Below the pieces are notes generated by a model, which worked only from the letters and a program-made list of their open reading frames with translations, was not told the DNA's origin and did not search any database. Positions 27,777 to 36,206 of a DNA stretch of 64,000 nucleotides are shown piece by piece. This DNA comes from Sediminivirga luteola. Lineage in GTDB: Bacteria > Actinomycetota > Actinomycetes > Actinomycetales > Brevibacteriaceae. The translations under genes were made by a program, and so were the position numbers. Each line of letters begins with the position of its first letter. Positions within the stretch are counted from its first letter, which is position 1. The stretch spans positions 1 to 64,000 of the forward strand of contig NZ_BMFY01000010.1 in NCBI RefSeq assembly GCF_014639315.1. Direction: 5' to 3'.

Positions 27777-28738
27777 CGGGCCGCCGCCGCCAGGTCGGAG
27801 AGGACGTCGAAATCAGGACCGGAGGTGGGGATCTCGGTGTCGAACACCTCGGCGATGACCCGGGTCCAGCCGTGGATGAAGTACACCCAGCCGTCCTCGA
27901 CGCGCAGCCGGCGCTCCTGCTGCTGCGCCCGCGCCTGGTCCAGGAAGACCAGATCGCCGCGATAGTTCAGGTCCCAGGCGATGCCGTCCACCGGGAACAG
28001 CGCCTCACCGCTCAGCGGCGAGCCCGGCGCGTCCTTGCCCAGTCCCGTGGCGTTGACCACGACGCTGCCGGCCGGGAGCGCGGAGACGATGCGGTCGTTG
28101 TCGCCGGGCTCGGGCGTGAGTTCCAGCTGCAGCGGCACCTCGGTGCCGAAGGAGGAGTAGATCTCCCGCAGGCCGTCGAGGCGGTCCTGGCTGCGGTTGC
28201 TCACGATGATCCGGTCCGGGACGTTGCTGCCGCGCTCCGGGCGGCTCAGGTGCCAGCTCAGCGCGATGGCCGAGCCGCCGGCGCCCATCAGGAACGCGGT
28301 GCGCCCCTCCCATTCGGTCGTGATGGCGTCGATCGCGAACCCCGCCGTGATGGGGTCCTTGGCGTGGGCGCGGAACAGGCCGTCTCGCTTGGAGATGCAG
28401 CTGACCTCGTCCATCAGGAGCGCGAGCGGATCGGATTCGTCGAACAGGTCCCGCGCCGCGTGGTACAGGTCGAGCTTGTGGGTGGTCACCAGCGCGCCCA
28501 GGCTCAGCTCGTCGTGCTTGAGGAACTCCACGACACGGCGGTAGTCGGCTGGATCGGCGTGCAGGGGCAGGTCGATTCCGGCGAAATCGACATCGCCCAG
28601 GCCCAGATGCTCGGCCCAGACGGGGAAGACCCGGCGGATGGACGACTGCCCGGTGCTCACGCCGATGAAGTAGAACGTCGGCTTGGCGGCCGGACGCAGG
28701 CTCGAGGCGGTGTAGGTCAGTGCGGTGGTCTCTGTCAC
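27773..28738 (-). CDS. Shikimate/quinate dehydrogenase-like enzyme of unknown substrate
   Basis: A 321-residue protein related to shikimate dehydrogenases. The N-terminal substrate domain starts with TFYFIGVSTGQSSIRRVFP (in place of the usual SxS shikimate site) and includes the conserved-looking lysine in GALVTTHKLDLY. The Rossmann domain has TAFLMGAGGSAIALSWHL and IIVSNRSQDRL. It is longer than AroE and sits in a sugar operon without aromatic genes, so I doubt it acts on shikimate. It likely oxidises a polyhydroxylated carbocycle or sugar acid. GTG start in a GTGA overlap with the aldolase gene. Confidence 0.82.
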   Translation of the reverse strand: MTETTALTYTASSLRPAAKPTFYFIGVSTGQSSIRRVFPVWAEHLGLGDVDFAGIDLPLHADPADYRRVVEFLKHDELSLGALVTTHKLDLYHAARDLFDESDPLALLMDEVSCISKRDGLFRAHAKDPITAGFAIDAITTEWEGRTAFLMGAGGSAIALSWHLSRPERGSNVPDRIIVSNRSQDRLDGLREIYSSFGTEVPLQLELTPEPGDNDRIVSALPAGSVVVNATGLGKDAPGSPLSGEALFPVDGIAWDLNYRGDLVFLDQARAQQQERRLRVEDGWVYFIHGWTRVIAEVFDTEIPTSGPDFDVLSDLAAAAR

Positions 28739-29412
28739 GGGAGATCCTCTCGGGGTGAGGACGCGGCGACGGCGTCCGAGGCGAGGGCGGCGATGCCGTT
28801 CCAGTCGCCGGCGGCGATGAGCTTCTCCGGAGCCAGCCAGCTCCCTCCCACCGCGCGCACCCCGGGGATGGACAGCCAGTCGGAGAGAGAGCCGGGGCCG
28901 ATGCCGCCGGTCGGGATGAACGACGGTTCCAGCCGGCGGAACGGGGCCAGCAGCTGCCGCAGCGCGCCCCGGCCGCCAGCGGCCTCGGCGGGGAAGAACT
29001 TCAGGGTCCGATACCCCTGGGCCAGGCGCTGCTGGGCCTCGGCCGCGGTCGCGACGCCGGGGATGTAGGGCAGGCCGGCCTCTGCCGCGGCGGCCTCCGT
29101 CTGGGGGTCCCAGCCGGGGCTGATGCCGAAACGCGCACCGGCGTCCACGGCACGCCGGACGTCGTCCGGGGTGAGCAGGGTACCGGCGCCCACGCGTGTC
29201 TGCGGGCAGGAGGCCGCGATGGCCTCGATGGCTTTAGCGGCCTCGGCGGTACGGAAGGTGATCTCCACGGCGGTGATACCGCCTTCGGCCAGCGCCTCCG
29301 CCAGCGGCACGGCCGCAGCGGCGTCGTCCAGGGAGACGACGGGGAGGACCCGGACGGGGCCGAGTGCCGCATCGACGGCCGCCGGCGGTACCGGGGTCGT
29401 GCCGGCGCTCAT
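28735..29412 (-). CDS. eda: KDPG/KHG-type aldolase
   Basis: A 225-residue class I aldolase of the Eda family. The Schiff-base lysine is K138 in TLKFFPAEAAGG, the catalytic glutamate is E50 in AVEITFRT, and VGAGTLLTPDDV and FIPTGGIGPGSL are conserved phosphate-site regions. The family splits 2-keto-3-deoxy-6-phosphogluconate, or related 2-keto-3-deoxy acids and 4-hydroxy-2-oxoglutarate. Coupled to the cupin isomerase gene by ATGA. It is probably the carbon-carbon cleaving step of this cluster. Confidence 0.93.
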   Translation of the reverse strand: MSAGTTPVPPAAVDAALGPVRVLPVVSLDDAAAAVPLAEALAEGGITAVEITFRTAEAAKAIEAIAASCPQTRVGAGTLLTPDDVRRAVDAGARFGISPGWDPQTEAAAAEAGLPYIPGVATAAEAQQRLAQGYRTLKFFPAEAAGGRGALRQLLAPFRRLEPSFIPTGGIGPGSLSDWLSIPGVRAVGGSWLAPEKLIAAGDWNGIAALASDAVAASSPREDLP

Positions 29413-30020
29413 CGGCTCTCCGTGTAGCCGCGGTGGTCCGGGTTCGGCACGGCCTTCCAGCCGCCGGCGCCGTCGTCGACGATGAGGGTCTTCATGCCTC
29501 CCGCGCGGGCGATCAGCTCATAGTCCTGGCCCGCATCGGTGGCGTAGGTGAAGAGGGTGACGAAGGGCTGGTCGCCGACGTTCACGCTGCGGTGGATCCA
29601 GTCGCCGGGCACGTTCACGGCCACGCCCGGGGTGAGTTCCACCGCCTCCGTCTGGCCGTCCAGGGTCTCCAGCAGCATGACACCGTGCCCGGAGAGGCAG
29701 TGGTAGAGCTCGGCGCGGTTGGCGATCCGGTGCAGGTGACCGCGGGTGACGGCGAACTCCTGGCCGTAGCGTCCCGGCAGCAGGGTCGAGGTGCCGATGG
29801 TCAGGGCGCCCTCGTGGGCTCCGTAGTCTTGGGAGTCGACCTGGTAGACCAGCTCGTCCGGGCCGCGCCCGGCGAGGGCGGCGCGGTACGCCTCGGCGTC
29901 CCGGTACACCCCGTCCATGTCCCCCAGGTGCTTGGTGTACCGGCCGGTGCGGCCGGTCATCACGCCGTCCGGGCTGATCTGGACGCGTGCAGGGTGGTCC
30001 GGCTGGTCCTTCTGGTCCAT
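29409..30020 (-). CDS. Cupin-type phosphoglucose isomerase-like protein
   Basis: A 203-residue protein matching the cupin-type glucose-6-phosphate isomerase family. The metal ligands are visible: the His pair and Glu in TRGHLHRIANRAELYH, and the last His in NVPGDWIHRSVN. Also typical are DAGQDYELIA and the closing PNPDHRGY. Such enzymes interconvert phosphorylated aldoses and ketoses with a divalent metal. First gene of the leftward operon, with GGAGAGG upstream of its ATG. In this cluster its substrate may be a different sugar phosphate. Confidence 0.88.
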   Translation of the reverse strand: MDQKDQPDHPARVQISPDGVMTGRTGRYTKHLGDMDGVYRDAEAYRAALAGRGPDELVYQVDSQDYGAHEGALTIGTSTLLPGRYGQEFAVTRGHLHRIANRAELYHCLSGHGVMLLETLDGQTEAVELTPGVAVNVPGDWIHRSVNVGDQPFVTLFTYATDAGQDYELIARAGGMKTLIVDDGAGGWKAVPNPDHRGYTESR

Positions 30021-30050
30021 GTGAGTGTCCTCTCCGCTGAAAACAACTTC

Positions 30051-30063
30051 GTAGTAACGCTAC
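30051..30063. promoter_or_regulatory. RpiR-type operator, site 1
   Basis: GTAGTAACGCTAC, an imperfect inverted repeat of GTAG/CTAC, lies 31 bases before the leftward operon's first ATG. It matches the reverse complement of site 2 at 12 of 13 positions and resembles the TGTAGT-N-ACTACA form bound by RpiR/HexR regulators. Confidence 0.75.
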
Positions 30064-30134
30064 AGTATCAGCCGCAATTGAGGGCATATCCGGCCCCATA
30101 TCGGGCACTACGGCGCAAAACGGGGTATACATAT

Positions 30135-30147
30135 GTAGCGTCACTAC
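30135..30147. promoter_or_regulatory. RpiR-type operator, site 2
   Basis: GTAGCGTCACTAC lies 40 bases before the SDR start and is inverted relative to site 1. It overlaps an AT-rich stretch (TATACATATG) that is the probable core promoter of the rightward operon. The 84-base distance between sites is eight helical turns, so looping or joint binding is possible. Confidence 0.75.
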
Positions 30148-30186
30148 TTTATGATGGCTGCGAGACCGTGATTTCAAGGGGGAAAG

Positions 30187-30912
30187 ATGACGGAGCAGAG
30201 CTCGTCCCGATGCGTGGCGATCACCGGCGGCGCCGGCGGGATCGGACAGGCCATCGCGGCGCATCTGGAGCGGCTCGGCCGCCGGGTGTACGTGCTCGAC
30301 CGCGAGGGCGCTCAGACCCGGACGGGTGTCTTCGTCCCGTGCGACGTCCTCGACCGGGACAGCGTCGATGCCGCCGTCGAGACCGTCTATCAGGACGACC
30401 CCGGACCGATCGACCTGATCTGCGCGGCCGGGATCGTCGAGGACGACGTGGCCGCCGAGGACCTTCCCGAGGACCTGGTGCACCGGGTCATGGGCGTGAA
30501 CTTCCACGGCACCTTCTCCGCCTGCCAGGCCTTCGGCCGGCGGCTCCTTGACCACGGCACCGGCTCGATCGTGCTGATCTCCTCCATGTCGGGGAACCTG
30601 GTCGTCAACTACCCCCAGCGGCAGAGCATCTACAACTCCTCCAAGGCCGCCGTCACCGCCCTGGCGAAGTCGCTCGCCGTGGAGTGGGGCCCGCGCGGCG
30701 TCAGGGTCAACGCCCTCTCTCCGGGATACGTGGACACGCCGCTCAACAGCCTCAAGGCGCATATGCACGAGGGCTGGCGCGCCGGCACCGTCCTGGGCCG
30801 GTTCGCCAGCACGCAGGAGATCGCCGACGCCGCCGAGTTCCTGCTCTCCGACCGCGCCTCCTACTGCACCGGGACGGAACTCGTCGTCGACGGAGGGTAC
30901 TCGCTGCGATGA
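30187..30912 (+). CDS. SDR-family NAD(P)-dependent oxidoreductase
   Basis: A 241-residue classical short-chain dehydrogenase. The cofactor loop is TGGAGGIG (13-20). The catalytic triad is Ser in ISSMSGN (about 133-135), Y149 and K153 in YNSSK, and the end has YCTGTELVVDGGYSL. Relatives oxidise sugars, polyols or 3-oxo compounds. First gene of the rightward operon. It overlaps the kinase gene by ATGA. Confidence 0.92.
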   Translation: MTEQSSSRCVAITGGAGGIGQAIAAHLERLGRRVYVLDREGAQTRTGVFVPCDVLDRDSVDAAVETVYQDDPGPIDLICAAGIVEDDVAAEDLPEDLVHRVMGVNFHGTFSACQAFGRRLLDHGTGSIVLISSMSGNLVVNYPQRQSIYNSSKAAVTALAKSLAVEWGPRGVRVNALSPGYVDTPLNSLKAHMHEGWRAGTVLGRFASTQEIADAAEFLLSDRASYCTGTELVVDGGYSLR

Positions 30913-32480
30913 TCACCTCCCCTTCCGGCACCCCGGGTCCATCCGGCGCCCCTGGCCCGTCCGGCTCTCCCAGCCCTTCCGTGCACGCCGATCTCGTCAT
31001 CGCCCACGACCTCGGCACCACCGGCGACAAGGCCTCCCTGGTCACCCGCGAGGGCCGCATCCTCGGCTCGGTGACCGTCGGCTACCCCACCGGATTCTCC
31101 GAGGACGGCCGCGCCGAACAGGACCCTCAGCGCTGGTGGGACGCGTTCTGCCAGGCCAACCGGACGCTGCTGGACCGGCTCGGCGAATCACCCGAGCGGG
31201 TCCGGGCGGTCAGCTTCTCCGGGCAGATGATGGGCGCCGTGCTGATCGACGCACACGGGCAGGCCACCCGGCCGGCCATCATCTGGGCGGACACCAGATC
31301 CAAGGCCCAGTGCGCGCGACTGCTCGACCGCGTCGGCATGGAGCGCGTCTACGCCATCACCGGCCATCGCGCCAACCCCACCTACTCCCTCTCCAAGCTC
31401 ATGTGGATCGCCGATCACGAGCCGGAGGCCCTCGAACGCGCCGTCGCGTTCCTCAACCCCAAGGACTACCTGGTCCGGCGTCTCTGCGGCGTGCACGTGA
31501 CCGACCCCTCGGACGCCTCCAGCACGAACGCCTTCGACCAGCGCGGCGGGCAGTGGAGCCAGGAGCTGATCGAGGCCTCCGGGCTCGATGCAGGCATCTT
31601 CCCCGAGGTAGTCGCCTCCAGCACCGACATCGGCCCCCTCCTCCCGGAGCTGGCGCCGGAGACGGGCCTGTCCCCCCGCACCCGCGTGGTCCTGGGCGGC
31701 GGCGACGGCCCGATGGGCGCCCTGGGCGCCGGCCGGCTGGACGAATCGGACGGCCTCTACGCCTACCTCGGCTCGTCCTCGTGGGTGTCCTTCGCCAGCG
31801 CGCAGCCGCTGCACGACCCGCTGATGCGTTCCATGACCTTCACCCACGTGCTGCCCGGCTCCTATGTGCCCACCGCGACGATGCAGACCGGCGGCGCGGC
31901 GCTGGAGTGGATCGCCGGCGTCCTCGGGGACGGCAGCGACGACCCCTACGGACCGCTGCTGACCGAGGCCGCACGGGTTCAGGCCGCCGCCGAGGGGCTG
32001 TTCTTCCTGCCGCATCTGCTCGGCGAGCGCGCCCCGTACTGGAACCCCAGCGTCCGGGCGACCTTCACCGGCCTGACGATCACCCACGGCCGCGGGCACA
32101 TGACCCGCGCGGTGCTGGAAGGCGTCGCCTTCAACCTCAGGACCGGCCTGCAGGCGTTCGCCGACGCCGGCCACGCCTTCGACGCCGCCGACGTCATCGG
32201 CGGGGCCAGCAAATCCGAGGTCGTCCGGGGCATCCTCGCCGACACCTGGCAGCTGAGCGTGACCCCCAGCGACATCGGAGATCACGCGACCTCCCTCGGC
32301 GCCGCCGCCATCGGCGCGCTCGGCAGCGGCCTGATCGGCGCGGAGGATCTGCGGCCGTTCCTGGGCGAGCACCGGGGCGAGCCGCTCGCGCCCGCCCTTC
32401 CCGCCGCCGAGCGGGACCGCCGGTACGAACGGTTCCTCGACGCGTACCGGCGGCTCGAAGGGTGGTTCGAGCAGGCATGA
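30909..32480 (+). CDS. FGGY-family carbohydrate kinase (xylulokinase-like)
   Basis: A 523-residue FGGY kinase. The phosphate-binding start is AHDLGTTGDKASLV, the catalytic Asp is in VLGGGDGPMGALGAG, and GGASKSEVVRGILAD is the C-terminal adenosine region. Members phosphorylate ketoses and polyols (xylulose, ribulose, erythritol and others). Unusually, the first 25 residues are a collagen-like Pro-Ser-Gly repeat encoded by a triple 18-bp repeat. Coupled to genes on both sides by ATGA overlaps. Confidence 0.92.
   Translation: MITSPSGTPGPSGAPGPSGSPSPSVHADLVIAHDLGTTGDKASLVTREGRILGSVTVGYPTGFSEDGRAEQDPQRWWDAFCQANRTLLDRLGESPERVRAVSFSGQMMGAVLIDAHGQATRPAIIWADTRSKAQCARLLDRVGMERVYAITGHRANPTYSLSKLMWIADHEPEALERAVAFLNPKDYLVRRLCGVHVTDPSDASSTNAFDQRGGQWSQELIEASGLDAGIFPEVVASSTDIGPLLPELAPETGLSPRTRVVLGGGDGPMGALGAGRLDESDGLYAYLGSSSWVSFASAQPLHDPLMRSMTFTHVLPGSYVPTATMQTGGAALEWIAGVLGDGSDDPYGPLLTEAARVQAAAEGLFFLPHLLGERAPYWNPSVRATFTGLTITHGRGHMTRAVLEGVAFNLRTGLQAFADAGHAFDAADVIGGASKSEVVRGILADTWQLSVTPSDIGDHATSLGAAAIGALGSGLIGAEDLRPFLGEHRGEPLAPALPAAERDRRYERFLDAYRRLEGWFEQA
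30921..30974. repeat. Three tandem 18-bp repeats at the kinase N-terminus
   Basis: Three in-frame copies of an 18-bp unit starting CCTTCCGGCACCCCGGGT encode PSGTPG, PSGAPG and PSGSPS. They stand between the kinase start codon and the conserved domain. FGGY kinases normally begin within a few residues of the DxGTT motif, so the segment is an added disordered tail. Confidence 0.85.
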
Positions 32481-33457
32481 TCGTCCGCACCGTGCAGGGG
32501 GACGTCGCGCCGGGCTCCCTGGGTCCGGCCGACTACCACGAGCACTTCTTCCACACCACTGCCCTCCTGCCGGGAGAGGACCTGGACGACGAGGAACGCG
32601 CCCTGGCCGAGGCACGCCTGGTGCACGCGGCCGGGCTGCGCACCGTCGTCGACGCCACCCCCATCGGGATCGGCCGGCGCCCCGCCGCGCTCGCACGCGT
32701 CGCCCGCGGCTCCGGCCTGACCATCGTCGCGGCGACCGGAGCACACCGTGAGGCGCACTACCCCTCCGGCCACTGGCTGCGGGAGCTGGACGCCGGCGCG
32801 CTGGCGGCGCTCTTCGTGCGGGACCTGACCGAGGGCATGCCGGCCCAGGACGAGCCCGGCTCGCCGTCTGCCGCCGCCACGGACGTCCGTGCCGGTTTCA
32901 TCAAGACCGGCATCGGCTACTGGTCCGTCTCCGCCTTCGAGTCCACCGTGCTGGAGGCCGCAGCGCAGGCCCACCACCGGACCGGTGCCGCCGTGATGGT
33001 GCATCTGGAGCACGGCAGCGCCGCCCACGAGGTGCTCGACCGCCTCGCCGCGCTCGGGGTGGCGCCCTCCCGGGTGATCCTGGCGCATATGGACCGCAGC
33101 CCGGACCGGATCCTCTTCGCCGAACTGGCCTCGCGGGGTGCCTTCCTGGGCTGCGACGGCGCCGCCCGCCTGAAGGAATGGCCCGAGGCGATGCTGATCG
33201 ACGCCATCGGCGCAGCCATCGCGGCCGGAGCCGGCGACCGCATCCTGATCGGCGGCGACGTCGCGCGCCGGAGCCGCTTCACCAGCTATGCGGGCATGCC
33301 CGGCATGGCGTATCTCCCGCGGCGCTTCCTCCCCCGGCTCCGGCAGGTCATCGGTGACGACGCCGCCGACCGGCTCCTGGTGGCCAATCCCGCCGCCGCC
33401 TTCACCATGAACGATGCGCCGGAGAGCACCGGCACCGACCCAGAGAGGTACGCATGA
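32477..33457 (+). CDS. Phosphotriesterase-family hydrolase (probable sugar lactonase)
   Basis: A 326-residue amidohydrolase of the phosphotriesterase-like group. All metal ligands are seen: H21 and H23 in DYHEHFF, bridging K143 in FIKTGIGYW, H176 in MVHLEHG, H204 in ILAHMDRSPD and D261 in IGGDVARRS. PTE-like proteins often hydrolyse lactones, so it could open a sugar lactone formed by one of the dehydrogenases. It sits between the kinase and a zinc dehydrogenase, with ATGA overlaps on both sides. Confidence 0.9.
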   Translation: MIVRTVQGDVAPGSLGPADYHEHFFHTTALLPGEDLDDEERALAEARLVHAAGLRTVVDATPIGIGRRPAALARVARGSGLTIVAATGAHREAHYPSGHWLRELDAGALAALFVRDLTEGMPAQDEPGSPSAAATDVRAGFIKTGIGYWSVSAFESTVLEAAAQAHHRTGAAVMVHLEHGSAAHEVLDRLAALGVAPSRVILAHMDRSPDRILFAELASRGAFLGCDGAARLKEWPEAMLIDAIGAAIAAGAGDRILIGGDVARRSRFTSYAGMPGMAYLPRRFLPRLRQVIGDDAADRLLVANPAAAFTMNDAPESTGTDPERYA

Positions 33458-34515
33458 GCCGCACCATCCGCCGAGTCATCGTGCCCGCCCCCGACCGGAT
33501 CGAGATCGAGGACGTCCAGGCGCCGGTACCTGCTGCCGGGGAGGCACTCATCTCCCTCCGCACCGCCGGGGTGTGCGGCAGCGACCTGCATGCCGTCGCC
33601 GGGCACCATCCCTGGGTCCCGCTGCCCTACGCGCCCGGGCACGAGGTCGTCGGGATCGTCGAGGCGGCACCCGAGGACGCTCAGCTGCGCCCCGGCGACC
33701 GGGTCATCGTCGAGCCCACCCTGCCGTGCTGGGAGTGCAAGCCATGCCGCCGGGGCGATCAGAACCTCTGCGAGCGCCTGCGCTTCTTCGGCTGCGGCTA
33801 CGAGCAGGGCGGCATGGCGGACCTGTTCACCGTGCCGGCCAACCGGCTGCACCGGATCGACGAACGGCTCAGCGACGCCGAGGGCCTCATGATCGAGCCC
33901 CTGGCCACACCCGTGCATGCCGTCCGCCTGGCCGCCTCCGGGCTCACCGGCGAGGCAGCCAGGAACCACGGCGGCGATCTGCGCGGCAAGCGCGTCGTCG
34001 TCCTCGGCGCCGGCACGATCGGCCTGCTGGTGCTGATCGCCGCACGGCATCTGGGTGCCGACGGCGTCGTCGTCACGGACCTGTCCGCCTCGAAACGCGA
34101 GCGGGCGCTGCGCCTGGGCGCCGCGGCCGCGCTCGACGCCGGGCGGGACGACATCGCCGCCGCGGTACGCGGCGAACTCGGCGAGAGCGCGGACATCGTC
34201 TTCGACTGCGTCGCCGCCACCCCGACCCTGGGGCTCGCGGTCGAGCTGGCCCAGCGCGGCGGCACCGTCGTCATCGTCGGCGTGCCCTCCGAGGGGACGG
34301 CCCTGCCGCTGCCGATCGTGCAGGACCGCCAGGTCCGCGTGCAGGGCGCCGCGACCTATCTGCCCGCCGACTATCAGGAGGCCGCCGGGATCATCGCCGG
34401 CGGCGGGGTGCCCGAGGACGAGTTCATCTCCGGCACATTCCCCCTGGCGCAGGCGGCGGAGGCGTTCGCCGCGGCACGCGAGCGGGAGACGGTGAAAGTC
34501 CTGATCACCGGCTGA
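33454..34515 (+). CDS. Zinc-dependent dehydrogenase (sorbitol/threonine dehydrogenase-like) 1
   Basis: A 353-residue medium-chain dehydrogenase. The catalytic-zinc site has CGSDLH and GHEVVG. The structural zinc cysteines are in LPCWECKPCRRGDQNLC. The cofactor motif is VVVLGAGTIGLLVL. Polyol and sugar dehydrogenases of the sorbitol dehydrogenase group share this layout. Last of four genes linked by ATGA overlaps. The transporter genes follow after 149 bases. Confidence 0.92.
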   Translation: MSRTIRRVIVPAPDRIEIEDVQAPVPAAGEALISLRTAGVCGSDLHAVAGHHPWVPLPYAPGHEVVGIVEAAPEDAQLRPGDRVIVEPTLPCWECKPCRRGDQNLCERLRFFGCGYEQGGMADLFTVPANRLHRIDERLSDAEGLMIEPLATPVHAVRLAASGLTGEAARNHGGDLRGKRVVVLGAGTIGLLVLIAARHLGADGVVVTDLSASKRERALRLGAAAALDAGRDDIAAAVRGELGESADIVFDCVAATPTLGLAVELAQRGGTVVIVGVPSEGTALPLPIVQDRQVRVQGAATYLPADYQEAAGIIAGGGVPEDEFISGTFPLAQAAEAFAAARERETVKVLITG

Positions 34516-34664
34516 CCGCCGGCGGGCGTGCCCGAGGCGGCCGCCGGAGAGAACGCCGAACAGAACACAGCACCGACGCCGCGGCCCGCGCCGCGGCGCA
34601 CAGCACCACACGACACGACCGTCCGGGCGTGACGACCACGCACGCACGGACGCAAAGGGGCGTT

Positions 34665-36206
34665 ATGGAACACGAACACGACCGCGGTGGCCCCGCCACC
34701 GCCGAACCGGCCTTCCGGATCTCGCATCTGACGAAGACGTATCCGGGCGTCACCGCCCTCGACGACGTCACCCTGGAGGCCTATCCGGGCGAGGTGCTGG
34801 CGATCTGCGGCGCCAACGGCGCCGGCAAGTCCACGCTCTCCAAGCTCCTGGCCGGCCAGGAGCGGCCCACGGCCGGCGGCGTCACCGTCGCCGGCTACGA
34901 CGGGGAGATCACCGATCCGTCCTCCGCCATCGACGCCGGCGTGCTGTTCATGCACCAGGAGCCCCTCGTGATCGAGGACTTCACGGTGGAGGAGAACGTC
35001 TGGCTCACGCAGATCAGCAAAGCCGGCCGTAACCGCCCGTGGAACCTGGTGCGCCGGCACCGGCGCGAGCAGACGCTCGAGGCGCTCGCCGCGGTGGGGA
35101 TGCGCAATGTGCCGCTCTCCGCCCGTGCCGGGCAGCTGGGTCCCGGCCCCAGGCAGATGCTCGCGCTGAGCCGCACCCAGGTGAACCCACACCGGATCCT
35201 CATCCTGGACGAGACCACCGCCTCCACCACCGAGGATCACTTCAAGGACGTCCTCGCCCTGGTGGACCGGGAACGGGCGGCGGGCGTGTGCGTCATCTTC
35301 GTCTCGCACCGCATGGACGAGGTGTTCGCGATGGCCGACCGCATCGCGGTGCTCCGGAACGGCGCCCTGGTGGACACCGTGGTGGCGAGCGAGGTGAGCC
35401 GTGACGATGTCATGACCCTCATGATCGGCGAATCCGTGATGGCGCTCGAACCGCCGCAGCCGCTCCCCCAGGCCGAGCGAGCACCCGTGCTGCGGGTGGA
35501 CTCGCTCTACGCCGGCGCCGCACGGGCGATCGACCTGGACGTGGCCGCCGGGGAGATCGTGGGTCTGTACGGGCTCGTCGGCAGCGGCCGCAGCTCGGTC
35601 GCGCGGGCGATCTCCGGGAACCAGGAGACCGAATCCGGCTCGATCGAACTGCACGGCAAGGCCCGCACGTTCCGGTCCAACCGCGACGCCATCGCCGCCG
35701 GGATCGTCTACGTCTCGGAGGACCGCAAGCGCGAGGGGTTCATCCCCAGCTTCGCCAACGGGCAGAACATGACGCTCAGCACGCTGGGGGCGTACTCCTC
35801 CCTGGGCGTCATCGACCTCGGCAAGGAGCGCGCCCGCACCCGCGAGCTGATCGACGAGTACGCCGTCAAGGGCGGCACGGAAGGCCTCACGGTCGCCCTC
35901 TCCGGGGGCAATCAGCAGAAGGTCTGCCTGGCCAAATGGCTGGAGGCGGACCCGGACGTCGTGGTGCTCGACGAGCCCACGAAGGGCATCGACATCGGTG
36001 CCCGCCTGACCATCTACACCATCATCCGGCGGCTGGCCGAGCAGGGCAAAGCCGTCATCGTCGTCTCCAGCGAGGCGGAAGAGCTCCTTTCCCTGTGCCA
36101 CCGCGTGCTCGTCATGCGCGACGGCCGGATCGTCTCGGAGCACGCCTCGCAGGACAGCGCGACGGATCAGATCATCAGGGCCGCCCTGGGAGGAGAAGCA
36201 GCATGA
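34665..36206 (+). CDS. Sugar ABC transporter ATP-binding protein (RbsA-like, two ABC domains)
   Basis: A 513-residue ATPase with two domains. The first has Walker A GANGAGKST and a weakened signature (QLGPGPRQMLALSR in place of LSGGQ). The second has a diverged Walker A (GLVGSGRSS), but a good LSGGNQQKVCLAKWL signature and VVLDEPTKGID. This asymmetry is normal for the RbsA/MglA class. It energises monosaccharide uptake. AAAGGGG precedes the ATG. Overlaps the permease gene by ATGA. Confidence 0.93.
   Translation: MEHEHDRGGPATAEPAFRISHLTKTYPGVTALDDVTLEAYPGEVLAICGANGAGKSTLSKLLAGQERPTAGGVTVAGYDGEITDPSSAIDAGVLFMHQEPLVIEDFTVEENVWLTQISKAGRNRPWNLVRRHRREQTLEALAAVGMRNVPLSARAGQLGPGPRQMLALSRTQVNPHRILILDETTASTTEDHFKDVLALVDRERAAGVCVIFVSHRMDEVFAMADRIAVLRNGALVDTVVASEVSRDDVMTLMIGESVMALEPPQPLPQAERAPVLRVDSLYAGAARAIDLDVAAGEIVGLYGLVGSGRSSVARAISGNQETESGSIELHGKARTFRSNRDAIAAGIVYVSEDRKREGFIPSFANGQNMTLSTLGAYSSLGVIDLGKERARTRELIDEYAVKGGTEGLTVALSGGNQQKVCLAKWLEADPDVVVLDEPTKGIDIGARLTIYTIIRRLAEQGKAVIVVSSEAEELLSLCHRVLVMRDGRIVSEHASQDSATDQIIRAALGGEAA

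Noticed and set aside
31136-32476. Long alternative plus-strand frame through the FGGY kinase that joins the lactonase
   Set aside because: The kinase frame contains all conserved motifs. The alternative frame gives an Arg/Ala/Pro-rich nonsense protein, and the lactonase has its own ATG in an ATGA overlap.
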